From positions 62,001-126,000 of the forward strand of contig NZ_KQ948742.1 in assembly GCF_001514195.1 (NCBI RefSeq): a stretch of DNA of 64,000 nucleotides, written 5' to 3'. The position numbers and the translations under genes are program-made. The notes beneath the pieces were generated by a model. It made no database searches, was not told the DNA's origin, and worked only from the letters and a program-made list of their open reading frames with translations. This document shows positions 6,180 through 14,937 of this stretch, one piece after another (the first letter of the stretch is position 1; each line of letters begins with the position of its first letter). Source of the stretch: Streptomyces griseorubiginosus (lineage in GTDB: Bacteria > Actinomycetota > Actinomycetes > Streptomycetales > Streptomycetaceae).

Positions 6180-8609
6180 ATGGTGCCCGTGTACCGCTAC
6201 GCCGTCAGCTATGCGCACGGCAGGGACGAGGCCTGGGTCGCGAGATTCCTGGACGAGCTGAGACGGCGTCTGGAGACCGGGGACGGGCCGCGGTTCCACC
6301 GCCTCGTACCACCGGCCTTCTCCGACGGGGACCCCGGGAAGGGGTCGTACGGCACGAGGACCGCCGATGTCGTACTGGCGCTGTGCAGCCCCGCGTACTT
6401 CAACGAGGGTCCGGCCCAGCGGGACTGGGCGGTGCTGGCGCTGCGCCGGAGTCTGGGGCAGGCCCGGACCGGGGTCGCCCCGCAGCCGGCTCTGCCGCTG
6501 GTCTGGGAGCCGGTCGAGCGGCGGCTGCCGGGGCCTGTCATGACGGCCGACGTCTTCTCCGCGGGCCAGCCCGTGGAGTACCGCTCGCTGGGGCTGGCGC
6601 TGCTGACCATGCAGGCGCCGCGGTACCGGCAGGCGCTGGACCGGGTGCTCAACGGGATCGTGGCCCGGATGGCCGAGATGGTCACGGTGGGAGCGCCGAC
6701 TCCCGAGCTTGACGAACGCTCCGCCGAGGACGCACCCGACGCGCTCTCGGCGGACGACGCGGCTTTCACGGAACGTTTCCGCAAGGAGGTTGTCCCGGCC
6801 CTGCCGCCCTTCCCGGTCGCCCGCACCCTGGTCTCCCGCGGCCCCGCCGACGCCGGGCACACCCCGGAACACGCCCTGCCCACCGATCTGTTGCCGCGAC
6901 TGGGCCGACGGATCGTCCTCGTGGGCCCCGCCGGAGCCGGCCACAGCACGGAGCTCGCACGACTCGCGGCCCGGGCGCTGGGCGGGGCGTCGGAGCGGGT
7001 GCCAGGAGGCACCGTACCGGGGCAGGTGACCGCCGGGCCCCTCCCGGAAGTGCCCGGCGTGCGCCCGCGGACGGACGGCGCTCCGGCAGCGCCGACCACG
7101 GCCGACCGTGCCCCCTGGGGATGCCGCGTCCCGTTCGTGCTGTCGGCCCGGTCGGGGGCCCTGCCCCGGCTGGACGGGATGGTGCCGACGCTCGCCCCGC
7201 TCGCCGCCGCGCAGGAACCGGCCGGCTGGGCGTCCCGCCGGCTGCGGTCCGGGCAGGCCTTCCTGGCCGTGGACGACCTGGACGCGGTGCCCGCGAGCAA
7301 CCGTGCCGCCGTGTGGGAGTGGCTGCTGCACCTGCTGGAGGCCCACCCTGACGCCCCGTGCGTCATCGCCACGAACGGCACCGGCGTGCCCTGGTCCCGG
7401 CTCGGCGACACGTTCCGGGTCGTAGGCCTGACTCCCCTGTCCCCGGACGACGTCAGGGCCCTCCTGGACTCCCGTGCGGCGGCCTCCCCCGAGGACCGGC
7501 AGGCTCTCGGCGCGCTGCTGCCGCGGTGCGACTCCGACCCGCTGCTCGTCGGCGTCGCCGACCGTCCGGCCGCCGCTGCCGCGCTGCTGCGGGCCACGAG
7601 CGCCGCGGCCCGACCCGTGCGGATTCCCCGCCATCAACTGCTGCGCGCCGGTGTCTCGGCGGTGTGGCGCCGGCCGCGGGTGGAGACGACCGCCCCGCCC
7701 GTACCGGGCCTCGCCGCCAGCCCGGTGCCGGACAGCGTGCTGCGGGCCGCGTCCGGACGGCTGGCCGTCGCCACCCTCGGGCTGGACGATTCCCACATCC
7801 CGCTGAGGACCGCCCTGAGCGCCCTGCGCGACACCGGGAGCTCCGACTCCGCCTCACCCGAACACCTGCTGGCCGCGCTCGCCGACCGCGCCGGTGTGGT
7901 TTTCCGCCCCGGACCCGACACCGTGGCCTTCCCGAATCCCGAGGTCAGGACCTACCTGGCGGCCCACCATCTCGCGTACACCCTCGGCACGGACGCCGAC
8001 ACCGTGCTGCGCCGCCACCCCTCCGCGGAACTCGCCGCCCTGCTGGCCGAGTTGCTTGCCGCCGGGACGTCCGCCGGTCCCGTGCGCAGCGTCCTCGCGA
8101 CGCCGGGCGGCTCGCCACGGCGCCTGCCGGCCGCGAGCCCACCGCCGCGTCCGGCCGTACGGCGGGCTAGCGTACGGTCGTCCGCCGAGGTGCGCGCCCT
8201 GCTCCGTGCGGGTACCGCCGTACCCGCACTACGCTGCACGGGGCCGGTGGACGGGCTGGCCGAGGTGCTGCCGCGGCTGCCCGGTCTTCGCTCGCTGGTA
8301 CTCGCGGACGACCCGTCGCTCGTCGCGCTGCCCGAGCTGGCCCGATGCCGATCCCTGCGCTCGGTCCGGGTGCTGCGCTGCCCGAACCTGCGGGATCTGA
8401 CGGCACTGGAGTCCTCGGCGGTGATGTTCCTCGACATCGACCCGTGGCCCGACCTGCCGGTACCTGATGGCCTGCGCCGGGCCTTGTGGCTGAGCCGGGT
8501 GAACCTCGTGACCGTCGGTTCCCGGCCCCGGCCGGCCGCCGCGGTGCCACCGCCGGGGACCGACACGGTCTTCCCGGAGATTCGGATGCGGCGCCGCCGC
8601 CGGAGCTGA
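6180..8609 (+). CDS. FxsC-like / NACHT-like / LRR-like three-part protein
   Basis: An 809-aa protein; ATG at 6180 follows GGGGGA. Residues 1-170 form a TIR-like domain of FxsC type: CSPAYFNEGPAQRDW, then PLVWEP, then a helical YRQALDRVLNGIVARM, which align by eye with both FxsC proteins of this window. Residues 240-500 look like a NACHT/STAND NTPase, but the P-loop GPAGAGHST (249-257) has His where the nucleotide-binding Lys should be. A Walker B-like FLAVDDLD is at 361-368. Residues about 690-770 carry leucine-rich-repeat-like units (LPGLRSLVLADDPSLVALPE). The TIR Glu position is Asp (RDW). The layout is that of NLR-type immune receptors, but the degraded motifs suggest a scaffold or sensor rather than an active ATPase. 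Confidence 0.75.
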   Translation: MVPVYRYAVSYAHGRDEAWVARFLDELRRRLETGDGPRFHRLVPPAFSDGDPGKGSYGTRTADVVLALCSPAYFNEGPAQRDWAVLALRRSLGQARTGVAPQPALPLVWEPVERRLPGPVMTADVFSAGQPVEYRSLGLALLTMQAPRYRQALDRVLNGIVARMAEMVTVGAPTPELDERSAEDAPDALSADDAAFTERFRKEVVPALPPFPVARTLVSRGPADAGHTPEHALPTDLLPRLGRRIVLVGPAGAGHSTELARLAARALGGASERVPGGTVPGQVTAGPLPEVPGVRPRTDGAPAAPTTADRAPWGCRVPFVLSARSGALPRLDGMVPTLAPLAAAQEPAGWASRRLRSGQAFLAVDDLDAVPASNRAAVWEWLLHLLEAHPDAPCVIATNGTGVPWSRLGDTFRVVGLTPLSPDDVRALLDSRAAASPEDRQALGALLPRCDSDPLLVGVADRPAAAAALLRATSAAARPVRIPRHQLLRAGVSAVWRRPRVETTAPPVPGLAASPVPDSVLRAASGRLAVATLGLDDSHIPLRTALSALRDTGSSDSASPEHLLAALADRAGVVFRPGPDTVAFPNPEVRTYLAAHHLAYTLGTDADTVLRRHPSAELAALLAELLAAGTSAGPVRSVLATPGGSPRRLPAASPPPRPAVRRASVRSSAEVRALLRAGTAVPALRCTGPVDGLAEVLPRLPGLRSLVLADDPSLVALPELARCRSLRSVRVLRCPNLRDLTALESSAVMFLDIDPWPDLPVPDGLRRALWLSRVNLVTVGSRPRPAAAVPPPGTDTVFPEIRMRRRRRS

Positions 8610-8779
8610 CAGCAAGCCGCCCGTCGCCCGCTGACGGCCGGGCGGCTGCCGCTCGCGCACTGGAGGAACCGTCCCGTCGGCCAAATTCGCCGACGGTGTA
8701 GTGAGCGTGCGCGCCATGGGGAAGAGTGCAACGGGGGCGGCCCCCCGAGCCGTGGGCCGACGATGGGGGGACAGTAGGC

Positions 8780-9682
8780 TTGATCAAGCTTTTCGACCCG
8801 GCCGAGGAACCGGACCAACCCGCGCCGGACGGTCTCACGCCCGCCCGCGGCACGGACCGCCTGGACGAACAGGTCTACCTCTTCGACGACCCGACCGTCC
8901 TGGCCGTCAATGTCGCCCTCGCCTCCGGACGCCCGCTGCTCGTGCTCGGCCCCCCGGGTTCGGGGAAGTCGGCGCTCGCCCCGAACGTGGCCCGGCTGAT
9001 GCGCTTCCGCTACTACGCCGAGGTGGTCACCGCCCGCACCGAACCGCACGACCTGCTCTGGCGCGAGGAGGCGTTCCGCCAGCTCAACGATGCCACCCGG
9101 GGCACGCTCCAGGACCCCGGTTCGCGGGCGTACTTCCGGCCCGGCCCGCTGTGGAAGGCACTCGATCCGGCCATGGACGAGGAGGGCTCGCCCGACCTGC
9201 GCGACCGGCCCGCCGTGGTCCTCATCGACGAGATCGACAAGGCCGATCCGGACGTCCCCGACGCCCTGCTCGATCCGCTCAACAACCTCCGCTTCACGGG
9301 CCCGGACCGCTCGACGGTGACGGCGGCCGAGGACACCCGCGCACCCCTGGTGGTGATCACGAGCAACGAGGAGCGGGAACTGTCCACCGCATTCCTGCGC
9401 CGCTGCATCCTGCTGCGCCTGCGCCCGCCGGGTCGTGAACACCTCCTGAAGGTCGCACAGTTACATATGGGCGACGCCTACGACGAGGCACTTACCCTGG
9501 AGTTGGCCGACCTGTTCGCGTACGAGTCGGTGGCGACCGGGCCCGCGGCGAGCACCGCCGAGTTCCTGGACACCCTGCGGGCCTGCCGCCATCTGGAGTT
9601 GACGGCGGACTCACCGGAGTGGCGGGCGGTCGCGGGGCTCGCCATGGTGAAGGCCTCGCCCGACCCTGCCACCTCCGTATGA
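8780..9682 (+). CDS. MoxR-family AAA+ ATPase
   Basis: About 300 aa from a TTG at 8780 (after a G-rich leader); a GTG at 8726 in the same frame is an alternative start. It has Walker A GPPGSGKSAL, Walker B VVLIDEIDKADPD, sensor VITSNEERELSTAFLRRC, and the MoxR-type spacing of about 70 residues between them. MoxR ATPases remodel partner proteins and act with vWA-domain proteins. The next gene, a vWA-like SAV_2336 protein, overlaps its stop by four bases. MoxR-vWA pairs with a third component are a known prokaryotic conflict or regulatory module, and this gene is the intact NTP-driven engine of the array. Confidence 0.85.
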   Translation: MIKLFDPAEEPDQPAPDGLTPARGTDRLDEQVYLFDDPTVLAVNVALASGRPLLVLGPPGSGKSALAPNVARLMRFRYYAEVVTARTEPHDLLWREEAFRQLNDATRGTLQDPGSRAYFRPGPLWKALDPAMDEEGSPDLRDRPAVVLIDEIDKADPDVPDALLDPLNNLRFTGPDRSTVTAAEDTRAPLVVITSNEERELSTAFLRRCILLRLRPPGREHLLKVAQLHMGDAYDEALTLELADLFAYESVATGPAASTAEFLDTLRACRHLELTADSPEWRAVAGLAMVKASPDPATSV

Positions 9683-10887
9683 GCCCGGGGAGCCCGGCCC
9701 GGCTGGGCGACCTGCTGCGGACGGCCCGCGCCCTGCGGGTGTCGGACCCGGACGACCTGGCCACGCTCGCGAGGACCCTGGGGTTCACCCTGCCCTCCCG
9801 GCCGTCCGCCGACCAAGACCCCGCCCCGGCCGCGGACGTCACCGCGCCCGACGGTCGCAACCGCCGTCCCGCCAACGCGGCACAGCCCTCCCGGGGCGAC
9901 CGTACGACGGCCCGCGCCAACGGCACCGGCCCGACGGTCCGGCCGAACACCGGGTCCTCACCTCCGCACACCGCACGCCGGCCCGGTCGGGAAGACACCG
10001 CCCCACCGCCGTACCGCCACGACCCGGCCGCCTCCCCGACGACCCCCGACGAACAACCCCCGACCCCCCGGACGGTGACCGGCGGTTCGCTGCTCCTGAT
10101 CCGCGCCGGACGTCCGCCGACGGCCCGGGAGACCCGGTTGCCGGTGTGGCAGGAGTTCGCGCCCACCGACTCTCCGGCCGACGGTACCGAGCAACTCCTC
10201 GGCCGTGCCGAGGAGTTCGACATGCCCTGGCCGACGGCCCTGCCCCGGCCCGCCCCGCCGTGGAACCCGCGCACCGAGCGGGCCCTGTTCCTCGCGGTGG
10301 CCGGTACCTTCACCACCGGACGCGCGGTCGACCACCCCCGGCTGGTGGAGCTGGTGGTGCGCGATCTTGCCGGCGGCCCGGTCGCCCGGCCCCGGGTGCC
10401 CTACCGGCGCCGCCTCACCACCCGGGCCGGAGCACTGCTGCTGCTCGATCGCGGTGAGTCGATGCGGCCCTTCCGGCACGACCAGGAGTGGATCGCACGG
10501 CTCGCCGCCCGCATCCTGCCGCCGGGCGGACTGCGCGTACTGGACCTGCGCATCGCCCAGGGCGTCAGCCGGGACCGGGGGCGCACCTGGGAACCCCACC
10601 CGGTGCCGCCGCACGGACAGCCCGTCCTGCTGCTGTCCGACCTCGGACACCTTCAGCCGCCGCTGCCCGGCCGCCACCACTCCTCGCCGACGAGCTGGCT
10701 GCCGTATCTGCGCAGGCTGCGCGAGGCGGGCTGCCGGACCGTGTGCCTGACGCCCTATCCCGCCGAGGAGTACCCCGCGGCCGTACGGCGAACGGTCGCG
10801 CTGGTCCCGCTGGACCGGCGGGTGTCCGTACGGCTCGCGCAGACCATCGCCCGGCGGGATCCGCGGCGTGCCGGGCAGCCTCGATGA
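9679..10887 (+). CDS. SAV_2336-type vWA-like partner of MoxR
   Basis: 402 aa, starting at the ATG that overlaps the MoxR stop. Residues 1-30 (SPARLGDLLRTARALRVSDP) match the start of SAV_2336-type proteins. Residues 35-130 are a disordered Pro/Thr/Arg-rich linker. Residues 170-402 resemble a von Willebrand A fold: a core strand ending in LLLLDRGESMRPF, where D-x-x-x-S stands in for the DxSxS MIDAS motif, and later VLLLSDLGHLQPP. The MIDAS is imperfect, so metal-dependent adhesion is uncertain. The 4-base overlaps on both sides place it as middle component of a three-gene complex with MoxR and the following 919-aa protein. Confidence 0.75.
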   Translation: MSPGSPARLGDLLRTARALRVSDPDDLATLARTLGFTLPSRPSADQDPAPAADVTAPDGRNRRPANAAQPSRGDRTTARANGTGPTVRPNTGSSPPHTARRPGREDTAPPPYRHDPAASPTTPDEQPPTPRTVTGGSLLLIRAGRPPTARETRLPVWQEFAPTDSPADGTEQLLGRAEEFDMPWPTALPRPAPPWNPRTERALFLAVAGTFTTGRAVDHPRLVELVVRDLAGGPVARPRVPYRRRLTTRAGALLLLDRGESMRPFRHDQEWIARLAARILPPGGLRVLDLRIAQGVSRDRGRTWEPHPVPPHGQPVLLLSDLGHLQPPLPGRHHSSPTSWLPYLRRLREAGCRTVCLTPYPAEEYPAAVRRTVALVPLDRRVSVRLAQTIARRDPRRAGQPR

Positions 10888-13643
10888 CGGCGGCAGCCGA
10901 ACGCGGCGGCGCCCACCGGCTGATCGCGGAACAGCGCAGGCACCAGCCCGACGTGGTGCGCCTGGCCCGTTCGCTGTGCCTGGCCGCCCAGGCCGAGCCC
11001 TACTTCCTGCGGGGCGCCCGCCTCCGGTTCGCCCCGGACAGCGGCGCCGGACTGGAGGCGAGGCTGTGCTTCTCTCCGCTCGTGGAGGCCGCCGACAGCC
11101 GCGCCCTGGTGCTCTACCCGGAGGTGAGCGCCGAACTGCGCCGGCAGTTGCACGACCACGATCCGCATCTGCTCTCCCTGGTCCGCGACTTCACCCGTGA
11201 CGCGCACCGCCGCGCGCCGCCCCTCGTCCGCGGCTTCGAGGAGCTGCTGTGGTCGGCGACCGTCGGCCCGCCCCTCTCCGAGGCCGCCATCGAGCGGATC
11301 CTGGCCCCCCTCTACGGCCAGGTGCTCGCCGACAGCGGCGCGTCGGCCGAGGCCGGTCGCTGGATCCTGCGCTTCCTGCCCCGACTGCCCGAAGCCGTAC
11401 GGGAGTCGCAGCCGGCCTGGCGACTGCGGGTGATGGCGGCCGAACGCCTGGGCATGGAGCCGCCACCCGCCCTGGCGGACCGGGCCGACGCCGAGGAACT
11501 GCGGGCGGTGCGGGCGCTGGTGCACGGCGAGGTCGACATCGGCGTACGGCCCATGGCGGACGGCCTGGTCCTCAGCCGGCCCCCGGAGCCCGGGGCGCTG
11601 GTCTGCGGGGCGAGCGGTGCGGGCCGAGTCCGTCTGCGGCTGCGCGGGGCGCTGCCCGGGACCCAGTGGCACGAACTGGCCCTGCATGACGGCGAGCACG
11701 CCGCCCTGAACGTGAGCGTGGCCGCCGAGACGCGTACGGACGGCACGCTGCTGGCCGCGCAGGCCGAGCTGGGCGGCAGCCTGCTGTGCGCGCGGGCCGG
11801 CCACCGGGCGGCCGCCGCCACGACCGCAGACGGCCGAACGGTGTTGCGCATCGACGACGGCGAGTACGTCCTCCCGGTCGAACTCCCCGACCAGCCGAGG
11901 GTGCTGGCGGTCGCCGACGCCGGGCCACCGGCCACGGCGGTGGTCAGTGGCAAGGGACTGCATGTGATCACCACAGCCGCGGACGGCGGCGCCGATGCCG
12001 TCCTGCATCCCCTGTCGGTGCCGCCGACGGCCGTGGGCTGGTCCCGCACGGCGGAGCGCGGAGTGCTGTGCCTGGCCACCGGTACCGACGTCCTCCTCGT
12101 CGACGACGGCGATCCCGACCGCGTCCTACGCACGCTCCCGCACCCGGCCCAGGTGGTCCGCCTCTGGTGTTCCGTCCGGGCGGGCCTGGTCGCCGCCGCG
12201 GACGGGGACGGCGGTGTGACACTCCACGACCTGGTCTTACGCACGGTTCGCGGCAGTTGGCGGACGGACACGGCGGTCACGGCCTTGTGCGGCGACCCCG
12301 CGTCGGGGGCGGTGGTGTGGGGTACGGCCGACGGACGGGTGTGGGGATCGCGTACGAGCACAGGCCTCGAAGGAGAGGACCCGGGCCCTGCCGCCGTCAC
12401 CGTGCTGGGTGTGCTGCCGGAACCGGCGTCCGCTCTCGCGGTGCTTCCCGAGGCCGGCCTGGTGGTGGCGGCGGACGGTGGTGACCGGCTGCTGCGGCTG
12501 GCCTGGCCGGACGGCGGGGCGGCCGACGCGGTGCCGATGCCCTTCCGGGTACGAGACGTCCATCCGGCCACCGGCGGACAACTGCTGGTGTCGGGACACG
12601 GCGGCGAGGTGGAGATCCGCACGGAGGACGGCCGCAGCCGGCTCCTCACCCCGGGCCCCCTGCCGGCCCCGCCGGACGAGATGGTCCCGGCCCCACTCCG
12701 GGACAGCGTCGGGGTCGTCCTTCCGGCCCGGAACCCCGTACTGCCGCCGGGAGTCCGCCGCTGGGGCATCGGCCACGTCTGCCTCCCCGCCTCCCTGCCC
12801 CCGGGCACACCGGAGTTCTCCGCTCTGCTGACCCGGGCCCGCGACCAGGGACTGCATGTCCTGGCGGAACTGGCACCCCCGGACGAGACCGTCCCCCACG
12901 CCGAACTCCTGTACCGCGCGCACGACTTGCTGGAGCAACCGGTCGACGGACTCCGCCTCACCGGCCCTACGGACCGCTGGCCGACGCCACTGGTCGACCG
13001 CCTGCGCCATCTCCTCGCCGCACATCCCCGGGCCACGGTGGTCACGACCGGTACGGCACCCTTCGGCCCGGGACACATACAGCTGGGGCCGCCGCCGGAT
13101 CCGGGGATCGACGGGGGCGCCGAGTCCGTCTCGCCCCCTCGGCCGTACCTCGGGTGGGCCCTTCCGGACGGGCTCGCGTACCCCCAGGCGGCGCTGCTGC
13201 TGGCGCTCCCGGGCTGCCACGAGGTCCCCTCTTCCGTCCTGGCGCCCAGCGGCCAGGAGCCCTCGCCGCTACGGCTTTTGCTGGCGGCGCGGGCCGGTCA
13301 GCTGGCATTGCGCCACGGGCGGGTGGAGCGGGTGCCGACCGGGGTCGCGGGGGTGAGCGGGGTCCGCAGGGACCACGCGGGCCAGACCGTGCTGTGTGTG
13401 ACGAGCACGGTCGGGGTGCCGGTCACGGCCCGGGTGCCCTTGCAAGACGCGACCACGGAGACGGAGCTGATCGAGCTCGCTCAGGAGGAGCGGGACGGCC
13501 CGCCCCAGGTGCTCCGTCCGGCCGCCGACGGCGTGGTCACGGTCGCGTTGGACGCCACGCGCACGCGCTGGTTCCGGGTCCGCCCCACCGCTCACCCGCC
13601 CCCGAACGAGCAGACGGACCCGTTCGTCCCGCCCGCCCGCTGA
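10884..13643 (+). CDS. 919-aa third component: helical front, propeller-like middle, GH13-like end
   Basis: Begins at ATG 10884, overlapping the SAV_2336 stop. Residues 1-170 are helical and conserved-looking (RLIAEQRRHQPDVVRLARSL). Residues 200-600 are repetitive beta-rich sequence with WD-like blade ends (AVVWGTADGRVWGS, LLVSGHGGEVEIRTEDGRSR), suggesting a beta-propeller. Residues about 640-910 resemble a degenerate alpha-amylase (GH13) barrel: AALLLALPGCHEVPSS followed by LRLLLAARAGQLALRHGR matches the end of a GH13 catalytic domain, then a beta-sandwich. No catalytic Asp/Glu set is evident. The probable role is ligand-sensing partner of the MoxR/vWA pair; the ligand is unknown. Confidence 0.7.
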   Translation: MTAAAERGGAHRLIAEQRRHQPDVVRLARSLCLAAQAEPYFLRGARLRFAPDSGAGLEARLCFSPLVEAADSRALVLYPEVSAELRRQLHDHDPHLLSLVRDFTRDAHRRAPPLVRGFEELLWSATVGPPLSEAAIERILAPLYGQVLADSGASAEAGRWILRFLPRLPEAVRESQPAWRLRVMAAERLGMEPPPALADRADAEELRAVRALVHGEVDIGVRPMADGLVLSRPPEPGALVCGASGAGRVRLRLRGALPGTQWHELALHDGEHAALNVSVAAETRTDGTLLAAQAELGGSLLCARAGHRAAAATTADGRTVLRIDDGEYVLPVELPDQPRVLAVADAGPPATAVVSGKGLHVITTAADGGADAVLHPLSVPPTAVGWSRTAERGVLCLATGTDVLLVDDGDPDRVLRTLPHPAQVVRLWCSVRAGLVAAADGDGGVTLHDLVLRTVRGSWRTDTAVTALCGDPASGAVVWGTADGRVWGSRTSTGLEGEDPGPAAVTVLGVLPEPASALAVLPEAGLVVAADGGDRLLRLAWPDGGAADAVPMPFRVRDVHPATGGQLLVSGHGGEVEIRTEDGRSRLLTPGPLPAPPDEMVPAPLRDSVGVVLPARNPVLPPGVRRWGIGHVCLPASLPPGTPEFSALLTRARDQGLHVLAELAPPDETVPHAELLYRAHDLLEQPVDGLRLTGPTDRWPTPLVDRLRHLLAAHPRATVVTTGTAPFGPGHIQLGPPPDPGIDGGAESVSPPRPYLGWALPDGLAYPQAALLLALPGCHEVPSSVLAPSGQEPSPLRLLLAARAGQLALRHGRVERVPTGVAGVSGVRRDHAGQTVLCVTSTVGVPVTARVPLQDATTETELIELAQEERDGPPQVLRPAADGVVTVALDATRTRWFRVRPTAHPPPNEQTDPFVPPAR

Positions 13644-13670
13644 CCCGAGACCGCCCCTACGAGGAGTCCG

Positions 13671-14888
13671 ATGCCCGGTCCCCATGTCTTCCTCAGTCGC
13701 AGCGAACCCGTGGACTGTCCCTGCAACTGCTGGCCGGCCCGCCGTGCCATGGAGGAACTGCTGCACCAGGAGGGCTGCGAGCCGGTCGTCGTGGACCGGG
13801 AGTCCCTGGTGCCGGGACAGGACTGGATGGCGGCCATCTCCGACGGCATGGGCAGCGCTCACGGCATGCTCCTGATCGTGTCGAGCCATGCCCTGCAGTC
13901 CGAGCACGTGCAGAACGAACTGGCCATGGCCGAACTGCGCAACCGGCACGACGGCTTCCCGGTGATCCTGCTGATGCTGCCCGAAGTCACCCTGGACGCA
14001 CTGGAGAGGAGTGGCCTCGGCTCGCTCAGTCCGCACCGGCGACAGATGGTGGAGTGGCCGGGCAAGGACGACATCGACGCCGTACGGCATGACATAAGTC
14101 CCCAACTTGAGCTGATGCGTGCGGAGTTGAGCGGAGCCAAGGTGCATCACCGACTGGTCCACCATCTGCGGGAGGTGGACGCGGAGAGCCTGAGCCGGGC
14201 CGGTGCGACGCTGGGGGTGCCGTTGGAGACGCTGTCCCCGCTCATGCGGCACCGGCTCGCCTCGGGTCTGCTGACGGAACGCCCGAGCGAGCCCGTGTCC
14301 GACCCGCTGCGCGCGGCCCTCACCGAACTGCTGCCCCTGTCGGGCCCGGACGCCTCCCGGGAACTCGTGCAGCTGAGCGTGACGCATGCCCGGGTACCGG
14401 TGGACGAGGCGGCGCGGATGCGGGGGGTGCTGGACGCGGGCTCCCCCAGGGTCGCGGTGCTGCCTGCGCTCTCCACGGACACAGCCCGCCGCTACATCCA
14501 CCGGGCCAGCGAACAGCCGTTGCCCTGGGACCACTTCGTCGTGCCGCTCACGGCGGGCACCGGCGTGCTGACCGACCTGGTCGAACGTATCGGTGAGGAA
14601 CTCCTGGAGGAGTTCGACATCCACGACGAGGAGACCCTGCGCGAACACGAGCACGACTTCGGCCCGGTGGTCGTGATCGTCCCCCACCCGCCGGACACCG
14701 ACCTGGTGAGAGCACTCGACACGGCGTACCCGGAGGGCCTGCTGTTCCTCTTCGTGGTCGACGGAACCCTCCTCGGCACCACGGGCGCCCACACCCGCCT
14801 GGAGGGGCTGCCCGCATGGCGGGAGGAGGAGATGAACCGGACGGTCCGGCGGTTCGTGCGGCGGTACGGGACGACATCGAGCAACTGA
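13671..14888 (+). CDS. TIR-domain protein, last gene of the MoxR array
   Basis: 405 aa. The N-terminal 130 residues are a TIR fold: HVFLSRSE (box 1), SLVPGQDWMAAISDGM, LLIVSSHALQSEHVQNELA, where a Glu follows Ser and Asn in the position used by NADase-type TIR domains. A helical linker (140-240) follows. The C-terminal 170 residues are an alpha/beta domain I do not recognise (RVAVLPALSTDTARRYIH, FGPVVVIVPHPPDTDL). The gene starts 27 bases after the upstream stop and ends in a strong bidirectional terminator shared with fxsT. It may be the effector of the array, through NAD+ cleavage or a cyclic signal; this is inference. Confidence 0.75.
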   Translation: MPGPHVFLSRSEPVDCPCNCWPARRAMEELLHQEGCEPVVVDRESLVPGQDWMAAISDGMGSAHGMLLIVSSHALQSEHVQNELAMAELRNRHDGFPVILLMLPEVTLDALERSGLGSLSPHRRQMVEWPGKDDIDAVRHDISPQLELMRAELSGAKVHHRLVHHLREVDAESLSRAGATLGVPLETLSPLMRHRLASGLLTERPSEPVSDPLRAALTELLPLSGPDASRELVQLSVTHARVPVDEAARMRGVLDAGSPRVAVLPALSTDTARRYIHRASEQPLPWDHFVVPLTAGTGVLTDLVERIGEELLEEFDIHDEETLREHEHDFGPVVVIVPHPPDTDLVRALDTAYPEGLLFLFVVDGTLLGTTGAHTRLEGLPAWREEEMNRTVRRFVRRYGTTSSN

Positions 14889-14927
14889 CCCGGCCGTCCC
14901 CGGTTGTGACGCCGGGGCGGCCGGGTC
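14887..14927. terminator. Bidirectional terminator between TIR gene and fxsT
   Basis: A 16-bp GC-rich stem with one bulged T: GACCCGGCC...GGCCGGGTC outside, CCCCGG/CCGGGG inside, 8-base loop. It lies just after two convergent stop codons. Confidence 0.8.
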
Positions 14928-14937
14928 GTGCGCCTGG

